Source: Magnetospirillum sp. 15-1
Lineage (GTDB): Bacteria > Pseudomonadota > Alphaproteobacteria > Rhodospirillales > Magnetospirillaceae
NCBI RefSeq assembly: GCF_900184795.1
Contig: NZ_FXXN01000028.1
Location: 776,632 to 840,631, forward strand
DNA: 64,000 nucleotides
Reading direction: 5' to 3'
The translations under genes were made by a program, and so were the position numbers. The stretch's first letter is position 1. The number at the start of each line of letters is the position of its first letter. Under the pieces are notes generated by a model, which saw nothing but the letters and a program-made list of their open reading frames with translations, made no database searches and was not told where the DNA came from. Below, piece by piece: positions 58,736 through 64,000 of the stretch.

Positions 58736-59518
58736 ATGTCCGACCAACTCCCGTTCTATCTGCCCCAGGGCAACGAATGCGCCCTGTTCGAACTGGCCTG
58801 GAGCCGCCGTCTGCCCCTGCTGCTCAAGGGGCCCACCGGCTGCGGCAAGACCCGCTTCGTCGCCCATATGGCGGCCAAGCTGGGCCGCCCGCTGTTCACC
58901 GTGTCCTGCCACGACGATCTCACCGCCGCCGATCTGACCGGGCGTTATCTGTTGAAGGGCGGCGATACCGCCTGGACCGACGGGCCGCTGACCAGCGCGG
59001 TCAGGGCCGGGGGCATCTGCTATCTCGACGAGGTGGTGGAGGCCAGGAAGGACGTCACCGTGGTGTTGCATCCGCTGACCGACGACCGGCGCATCCTGCC
59101 GCTGGAGCGCACCGGCGAGATGCTGGAGGCGCCGTCCGACTTCATGCTGGTGGCCTCCTACAATCCCGGCTACCAGAACGTGCTGAAGCAATTGAAGCCG
59201 TCGACGCGGCAACGCTTCGTCGCCATCGAATTCGACTTTCCCGCCGCCGATCTGGAGCGCCGGGTGGTGGCCGAGGAATCCGGCCTGGACGAAGGCAAGG
59301 TCCAGCCGCTGATCCTGCTGGCCGGCCGCCTGCGGGCGCTCAAGGGCCACGATCTGGAGGAAGGCGTCTCCACCCGCCTGCTGGTCTATTGCGCCACCCT
59401 GATGGCGGCGGGCCTGTCGGTGCGCGAGGCCGTGCAGGTCACCATGATCGAGCCGCTGTCCGACGACCCGGAAGTGAAGGCCGGGCTGGAAGAGGTGGCC
59501 AGGGCCATCTTCGCATGA
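58736..59518 (+). CDS. norQ: Nitric oxide reductase activation ATPase NorQ
   Basis: MoxR-type AAA+ ATPase of 260 residues that inserts the non-heme iron of NorB together with NorD. It shows Walker A GPTGCGKTRF, Walker B GICYLDEVVEA and a sensor region around PSTRQRFVAIEFDFP. The ATG at 58736 follows GGAG by six bases. The gene overlaps norD by four bases (ATGA). Confidence 0.95.
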   Translation: MSDQLPFYLPQGNECALFELAWSRRLPLLLKGPTGCGKTRFVAHMAAKLGRPLFTVSCHDDLTAADLTGRYLLKGGDTAWTDGPLTSAVRAGGICYLDEVVEARKDVTVVLHPLTDDRRILPLERTGEMLEAPSDFMLVASYNPGYQNVLKQLKPSTRQRFVAIEFDFPAADLERRVVAEESGLDEGKVQPLILLAGRLRALKGHDLEEGVSTRLLVYCATLMAAGLSVREAVQVTMIEPLSDDPEVKAGLEEVARAIFA

Positions 59519-61407
59519 GCCTGCTCTCCTTCCTGGAACTGGAAGAGCGGGTCGGCACCCTCTGGCACCGCTGGGTGGGCGACAAGGCCAGTTGGCCGTC
59601 CCACCCCGAGGCCGCCGTGACCCTGGAATCCATGCGTCCCCGTCTGGCCGTGCTGTTTCGCGGCCTGGGCGGCGAGCGGGGCTTGCAGATCGCCGCCGCC
59701 GCCGCCCGCGAGTCCCGTCACCGGCTCGACCTGCGCCAGCGCATCGGCATGGAGACCGAGCGGCTGGTCGCCGCCACCCGCGATGAGACCAGCCTGTCCC
59801 TGCCGCCCGCCATGGCGCTGTTTCCCTCGATCGAACTCAACCGCGATCTCTATATTTGGCTGGCCGCCTATTTCGCCGTGCTGGAGCCGGCGCCCCTGCC
59901 CGACCAGCCGCTGGCCGCCGATCTGGCCCGCCTCGCCCAGGCGCGGCGCACCACGCGGGAGGTGCTGAAGCGCTTTCCCGGACTCGTTTCCCGCCATCGC
60001 GCCTTGTGCGCCGCCTTGGCGGCGGCGCGGCCCCGCCGCGGGCTGTCCGGTATCGAGGCCCGGGTGGAGGCAATGGTGTTGGCCGTGCTGGCCGATCCGG
60101 AGACCGCAATCGCCCCCATTTCCGCCAAGTCTCTCCGCGATTATCACCCGTTCCTGCCGGTGCCCCTGTGGGGCGAATGCCTGCCCGGTCTGGCCGGCGC
60201 CTTGCCCCCCGACGATGCCGAGCCCGAGGCGGGCGGCGGCGGGCGGGACGAGGGCGAGGATCAGGCCCGCCGCAAGGCCGAACGCCGGGACGAGGACAAC
60301 GCCGACCGCAAGGATTCGCTGATCCTCAATCGTTTCGAGAAGATTCTGGCCATGGCCGACATGGTCAACGTCAACCGGGCCGCCGACGACACCGACGAGG
60401 AAGAGGCCAAGAAGGCCGCCGAGGATCTCGAGACCATCACGCTGGCCAAGCATTCGCGCAAGGCGGCCACCAAGCTGAAATTCGACCTGGACCTGCCGCC
60501 CTCGGCCACCGATGTCAGCCGGCTGACCGGCTCGTTCCTGCTGCCCGAATGGGATTGGCGCCGCAATGTCTACCATCCCGACCATTGCTCGGTGCTGGTC
60601 GGTCCAGCAGCGGAGGAGGGCGAGGACTGGACGCCCGACGACGCGGTGCGGCGCCATATCCGGGCGGTGAAGCGGCAGTTCGAGGCGCTGCGTACCCGCC
60701 CCATGCTGTTGCGCGCCCAGGCCGACGGCCAGGAGTTGGACACCGACGCGGTGGTGCGTGCCCGCTGCGATCTGGTGGCCAGCGGTATCGGTTCGGACCG
60801 GGTGTGGGCCAGCCACCGCGCCCAGGAGCGGGACCTGGCGGTGATGGTGCTGGTGGATTCCTCGCTGTCCACCGATGCCTGGATCGACAACCGCCGGGTT
60901 CTGGATGTGGAAAAGGAGGCATTGGCCGTGTTCAGTCATGGATTGGCCGCCTGCGGCGATCCCTTCGCCATCGCCACCTTCACCTCGCGCAAGCGGCAAT
61001 GGGTGAAGCTGGACGTGGTCAAGGATTTCGACGAAGGCTTCGGGCCGGCGGTGATCCGCCGCATCGGCGCGGTGAAGCCCGGCTATTACACCCGCATCGG
61101 CGCCGCCCTGCGCTATGCCACCCAACGGCTGGAGGAACGGCCCGAGCGTCACCGCCTGCTGCTGGTCCTCACCGACGGCAAGCCCAACGACGTGGACCAC
61201 TACGAGGGCCGCTACGGCATCGAGGACACCCGCAAGGCGGTGCTGGAGGCCCGGACCAAGGGGCTGGCCGTGTTCGGCGTCACCATCGACCGCAAGGCCC
61301 AGGGCTATTTCCCCCACCTGTTCGGGCGCGGCCATTACGCCATCGTCGGCCATCTGGCCCATCTGTCGGCGGCGCTGCCCCGCATCTACCGGCAGTTGGC
61401 GGCATGA
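59515..61407 (+). CDS. norD: Nitric oxide reductase activation protein NorD
   Basis: Protein of 630 residues with a C-terminal von Willebrand A domain whose metal site reads VLVDSSLSTD, with TDGKPND further on. It works with NorQ to activate NorB. The middle region is rich in charged residues (RRKAERRDEDNADRKD). The start overlaps norQ and the stop overlaps norE by four bases each, so the accessory genes are coupled. Confidence 0.95.
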   Translation: MSLLSFLELEERVGTLWHRWVGDKASWPSHPEAAVTLESMRPRLAVLFRGLGGERGLQIAAAAARESRHRLDLRQRIGMETERLVAATRDETSLSLPPAMALFPSIELNRDLYIWLAAYFAVLEPAPLPDQPLAADLARLAQARRTTREVLKRFPGLVSRHRALCAALAAARPRRGLSGIEARVEAMVLAVLADPETAIAPISAKSLRDYHPFLPVPLWGECLPGLAGALPPDDAEPEAGGGGRDEGEDQARRKAERRDEDNADRKDSLILNRFEKILAMADMVNVNRAADDTDEEEAKKAAEDLETITLAKHSRKAATKLKFDLDLPPSATDVSRLTGSFLLPEWDWRRNVYHPDHCSVLVGPAAEEGEDWTPDDAVRRHIRAVKRQFEALRTRPMLLRAQADGQELDTDAVVRARCDLVASGIGSDRVWASHRAQERDLAVMVLVDSSLSTDAWIDNRRVLDVEKEALAVFSHGLAACGDPFAIATFTSRKRQWVKLDVVKDFDEGFGPAVIRRIGAVKPGYYTRIGAALRYATQRLEERPERHRLLLVLTDGKPNDVDHYEGRYGIEDTRKAVLEARTKGLAVFGVTIDRKAQGYFPHLFGRGHYAIVGHLAHLSAALPRIYRQLAA

Positions 61408-61964
61408 GCGACCAGACGGAAAACTGGGGCGCCCTGTCGGAACTGCCCGGCAATCCCCTGATGTGGGTGCTGATCCTCAGCGAGATGCTGGTGTTCGGCG
61501 CCTTCTTCGTCGGCTTCGCCGTGGTGCGCCTGCTTCATCCCGAGATGGTGCTGGCCGGGCAGAATGCGCTGAGCATTCCGCTGGGCGGCCTCAACACCCT
61601 GATCCTGGTGACCAGCGGCTGGCTGGCGGCCCGCGCAGTCAAGGCCCGCGCCGAGGGCGGAATCGGGCGCTCCCGCCTGTTTCTGGCCGGAGCCGGGGCG
61701 CTGGGCCTGGGCTTCCTGACGGTCAAGGGCATCGAATACGCCGACAAGGCCGCCCACGGCCTGGGCATCGAGACCGATACCTTCTGGACGCTGTTCTACC
61801 TGATGACCGGCTTTCATGCCCTGCACGTGGTGATGGGCATCATCGTGCTGAGCATCGTCGGTTGGAAGAACAGCGTGGAGAATCTGGAGACCGGCGCCGC
61901 CTTCTGGCACATGGTCGACCTGATCTGGCTGATCCTGTTTCCCTTGGTGTATCTGCTGCGATGA
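61404..61964 (+). CDS. norE: NorE, cytochrome c oxidase subunit III-like protein
   Basis: Membrane protein of 186 residues with about five helices related to oxidase subunit III. Motifs include PLMWVLILSEMLVFGAFFVG, LNTLILVTSGWLAARAVKA and GFHALHVVMGIIVL with the AAFWHMVDLIWLILFPLVYL end. NorE supports NO reductase activity but is not catalytic. Both ends overlap neighbours by ATGA. Confidence 0.9.
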   Translation: MSDQTENWGALSELPGNPLMWVLILSEMLVFGAFFVGFAVVRLLHPEMVLAGQNALSIPLGGLNTLILVTSGWLAARAVKARAEGGIGRSRLFLAGAGALGLGFLTVKGIEYADKAAHGLGIETDTFWTLFYLMTGFHALHVVMGIIVLSIVGWKNSVENLETGAAFWHMVDLIWLILFPLVYLLR

Positions 61965-62266
61965 GCGAAGAAACCTCCCGCGCCCACGGGCGCCGCCTGA
62001 ACCGCGCCTGGGCCGTGCTGGCCGGCCTGACCGTCCTGTCGGTGGGGGCCGCCCTGCTGGGGCCGGACGGTCAGCGGGCCAGCCTGGGCTCGGTGGCCGT
62101 GGCCCTGGTCGCCTCCTTCATCAAGGGGCGGCAGGTCCTCGACCACTTCCTCGATCTGCGGCGGGCGGGCGGCGGCTGGCGCGGCCTGTTCAACGCCTTG
62201 CTGCTGGTGATCCTGGGGAGCTGCTTCGCCCTTTATCTGGCGGCCCTGCTGCGGGGCGGCCACTGA
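61961..62266 (+). CDS. norF: NorF-like small membrane protein
   Basis: A 101-residue protein with three hydrophobic segments (WAVLAGLTVLSVGAALLG, GSVAVALVASFIKGRQVLDHF and LFNALLLVILGSCFALYLAA). It resembles oxidase subunit IV/NorF proteins, and its place directly after norE, overlapping by four bases, fits that role. It is the last gene of the nor operon; the arsenic operon starts about 100 bases later. Confidence 0.75.
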   Translation: MSEETSRAHGRRLNRAWAVLAGLTVLSVGAALLGPDGQRASLGSVAVALVASFIKGRQVLDHFLDLRRAGGGWRGLFNALLLVILGSCFALYLAALLRGGH

Positions 62267-62326
62267 AACCCCTTCGCCAGGGCTGAGGTCCGATCAATCC
62301 CCTTGAATCGGCTGCGTCACGGAACT

Positions 62327-62352
62327 ATCATTTTCCTGTACGGCGAAATGAT
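62327..62352. promoter_or_regulatory. Probable ArsR operator
   Basis: A perfect inverted repeat ATCATTT-N12-AAATGAT ends 14 bases before the arsR start. ArsR/SmtB repressors bind such 12-2-12-like dyads over their own promoters and release on binding arsenite. A looser dyad with TTGAATCG lies further upstream at about 62291-62310. The autoregulation is inferred from family behaviour. Confidence 0.6.
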
Positions 62353-62366
62353 GGCAGTGTCCGTCC

Positions 62367-62780
62367 ATGATCGAAACCTTTGAAACCGTGGCCAAGGCCG
62401 TCGCCGACCCCAGCCGGGTGCGCATCCTCAAGCTGCTGGAGGGGGGCGAACTGTGCGTCTGCCAGATCACCACCGTCCTCGGCCTGGCGACCGCCACCAT
62501 CTCCAAGCATCTGGCGGCCTTGAAGGTCGCCGGCCTGCTGTTGCAGCGCCGGGATGGCAAGTGGGTCTATTACCGGCTGGCGGAGCGTGGGCTCAACGCC
62601 TACGCCCCGCAATTCCTCGACATGGTGAAGGCCTCGCTGGCCGATGATCCCACCATCGCCGAGGACCGCCGGCTGCTGGCCATGGTCAATCGGGTTCCGG
62701 TCCAGGTGCTGTGCGATCAGGGCCGAGCCGCCTTGCCCGCCGGTGCCGCTTCCCAAGCCTGCTGTGGGGGACCACCATGA
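62367..62780 (+). CDS. arsR: ArsR-family arsenic-responsive repressor
   Basis: Metalloregulator of 137 residues with a winged helix-turn-helix (KAVADPSRVRILKLLEGG, then ATISKHLAALKVAGLL). The arsenite-binding cysteine pair is in ELCVCQ, and the C terminus ends in ACCGG, possible further thiols. No good ribosome-binding site precedes the ATG, so the transcript may start close to it. It overlaps arsC by four bases (ATGA). Confidence 0.9.
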   Translation: MIETFETVAKAVADPSRVRILKLLEGGELCVCQITTVLGLATATISKHLAALKVAGLLLQRRDGKWVYYRLAERGLNAYAPQFLDMVKASLADDPTIAEDRRLLAMVNRVPVQVLCDQGRAALPAGAASQACCGGPP

Positions 62781-63277
62781 GCGAGAAGACCTACAATGTC
62801 CTGTTCCTGTGCACCGGCAATTCGGCGCGCTCCATCATGGCCGAAGCCATCCTCAACCGCGAGGGCGGCGCCAAGTTCAAGGCGTTCAGCGCCGGCAGCC
62901 AGCCTAAGGGCCATATCGACCCGACGGTTCTCAATCTGCTGAAGAAGTTGAACTTCCCCACCGATAGCTTCCGCTCCAAATCCTGGGAGGAGTTCGCCCG
63001 GCCGGGTGCGCCCGAGTTGGATTTCGTCTTTACCGTTTGCGATAACGCCGCCGGCGAGGTCTGCCCGGTGTGGCCGGGCCAGCCCATGACCGCCCATTGG
63101 GGTGTTCCCGACCCTGTCGGCTGCGACGGCACCGCCACCGAGAAGGCGGTGCTGACCGCCGACGTGATGCGCATGCTGAACAACCGTATCAGCGTCTTTT
63201 CCGCCCTGCCGATCCAGTCCCTGGACCGTCTGTCGCTGCAAAAGCACCTGAACGAGATCGGCAAGCCCCGGACCTGA
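62777..63277 (+). CDS. arsC: Arsenate reductase, low-molecular-weight phosphatase type (copy 1)
   Basis: Thioredoxin-linked type arsenate reductase of 166 residues. The P-loop is CTGNSARS, with SKSWEEF and a late cysteine pair region CDNAAGEVCPVWPG. It reduces arsenate to arsenite for export. Its start overlaps arsR. A second, shorter arsC follows 22 bases downstream, about half identical by eye. Confidence 0.92.
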   Translation: MSEKTYNVLFLCTGNSARSIMAEAILNREGGAKFKAFSAGSQPKGHIDPTVLNLLKKLNFPTDSFRSKSWEEFARPGAPELDFVFTVCDNAAGEVCPVWPGQPMTAHWGVPDPVGCDGTATEKAVLTADVMRMLNNRISVFSALPIQSLDRLSLQKHLNEIGKPRT

Positions 63278-63299
63278 CACACGCGACAAGGCAATTTCT

Positions 63300-63758
63300 A
63301 TGACTGATTCCATGATCAACGTTCTGGTTCTTTGCACCGGCAATTCCGCCCGTTCCGTCCTCGGCGAGGCCCTGATCAACCATCTGGGCGGCGGGCGCTG
63401 GCGGGCGTTCAGCGCCGGCAGCAATCCGACGGGCAAGGTCAATCCCCTGTCGCTGGAAGTGCTGGCCGAGAAGGGGCTGCCGGCCGAGGGCTACCGGTCC
63501 AAGTCGTGGGGCGAGTTCGCGTTGCCCGATGCGCCGAAAATGGATCTGGTCATCACCGTCTGCGACAACGCCGCCGGCGAAGTCTGCCCCATATGGCCGG
63601 GCCACCCGTCCAAGGTGCACATGGGCTTTCCCGATCCGGCGGCAGCCGAGGGCAGCCACGAGGAGCGGCTGGCCGAGTTCCGCAAGGTCTATTCCATGAT
63701 CGAGGCCAAGGTGCGCCGGCTGATCGAACTCGGCCCGGAAAGGGCTGGGGAGGCCTAG
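63300..63758 (+). CDS. arsC: Arsenate reductase, low-molecular-weight phosphatase type (copy 2)
   Basis: Second arsenate reductase of 152 residues with the same P-loop CTGNSARS and CDNAAGEVCPIWPG, but differing in the C-terminal third (GFPDPAAAEGSHEERLAEF). AAGG lies upstream of the ATG. The two copies could differ in partner (thioredoxin or glutaredoxin) or expression. It ends one base before the ACR3 gene. Confidence 0.9.
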   Translation: MTDSMINVLVLCTGNSARSVLGEALINHLGGGRWRAFSAGSNPTGKVNPLSLEVLAEKGLPAEGYRSKSWGEFALPDAPKMDLVITVCDNAAGEVCPIWPGHPSKVHMGFPDPAAAEGSHEERLAEFRKVYSMIEAKVRRLIELGPERAGEA

Positions 63759-63759
63759 G

Positions 63760-64000
63760 ATGAACCTGTTCGAACGCTATCTGACCCTGTGGGTGGCCCT
63801 GTGCATCGCGGCCGGCGTGGCGCTGGGCCACTGGCTGCCGGGGCCGTTCCAGGCCATCGGCCGGCTGGAGCTGGCCCAGGTCAACCTGCCGGTGGCGGTG
63901 CTGATCTGGCTGATGATCATTCCCATGCTGCTGAAGATCGATTTCGGCGCGCTGCATCAGGTCAAGGAGCACTGGAAGGGCATCGGCGTCACCCTGTTCA
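63760..64000 (+). CDS. arsB: Arsenite efflux pump ACR3 (partial, N-terminal part)
   Basis: The first 80 residues of an ACR3-type arsenite permease: NLFERYLTLWVALCIAAGVA, LGHWLPGPFQAIGRLELAQV, NLPVAVLIWLMIIPMLLKID and FGALHQVKEHWKGIGVTLF, which match the family N terminus. It starts one base after arsC and runs off the window edge. It would export the arsenite made by the two reductases. Confidence 0.92.
   Translation, partial: MNLFERYLTLWVALCIAAGVALGHWLPGPFQAIGRLELAQVNLPVAVLIWLMIIPMLLKIDFGALHQVKEHWKGIGVTLF

Noticed and set aside
62291-62310. ATCAA-N4-TTGAA as an FNR box in front of arsR
   Set aside because: The half sites are in the inverse order to the TTGAT-N4-ATCAA consensus; the nearby perfect dyad is a better ArsR site.

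Overview
The window is GC-rich, densely packed bacterial DNA, most likely from an alphaproteobacterium of the Rhodospirillales (Magnetospirillum-like). Supporting signs are a GTTC-N7-GTTC LexA box (the alphaproteobacterial form) in front of an imuA-imuB-dnaE2 SOS cassette, FixJ-type regulators paired with MASE1 kinases, a nor cluster with an Nnr regulator, and an anaerobic phenylacetate (pad) cluster. The genus is an inference. I saw no insertion sequence, CRISPR array, tRNA or rRNA.

Left part (1-17.5 kb): the tail of one gene, divergent LuxR and TetR regulators with tandem operator-like dyads between them, then a long minus-strand operon read from 14.2 kb down to 1.8 kb. Its order is padB, fdhD, padC, padD, padE, padF, padG, padH, padI, padJ and a periplasmic binding protein. 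Together these should import/activate phenylacetate (PadJ), oxidise phenylacetyl-CoA to phenylglyoxylate with a molybdenum enzyme (PadBCD, FdhD as cofactor maturase) and convert that to benzoyl-CoA with NAD-linked phenylglyoxylate dehydrogenase (PadEFGHI). A FlK-like thioesterase sits just upstream, and a near-identical 24-bp box precedes both it and padB. Then come acnA and fumC, divergent with only 46 bp between start codons.

Middle (19-35 kb): two paralogous MASE1 histidine kinase/FixJ regulator pairs flank gdhA, a fused secDF, a YbaL-type antiporter and a universal stress protein. Next is a minus-strand set: a branched-chain aminotransferase, beta-carbonic anhydrase, acetyl-CoA hydrolase/CoA-transferase and an alpha/beta hydrolase. 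The aminotransferase promoter is flanked by a perfect 10-bp inverted repeat.

Right part (35-64 kb): an FMN reductase, a yhiI-rbbA-yhhJ ABC system, the SOS mutagenesis cassette imuA-imuB-dnaE2 (minus), a giant hybrid histidine kinase with two tandem HD-GYP response regulators, an ornithine/lysine decarboxylase with a leader ORF and strong leader hairpins, then plus-strand denitrification genes (DUF2946-like, nnr, norCBQDEF) behind an FNR/Nnr-type box, and an arsenic operon (arsR, two arsC, start of an ACR3 pump) running off the end.

The least expected structure is an approximately 92-bp repeat present twice, between padD and padE and between imuB and dnaE2. In both places it starts at the stop codon of the upstream gene and supplies the Shine-Dalgarno sequence of the next, with exactly 100 nt from stop to start, and it carries two hairpins whose stems differ by compensatory changes.
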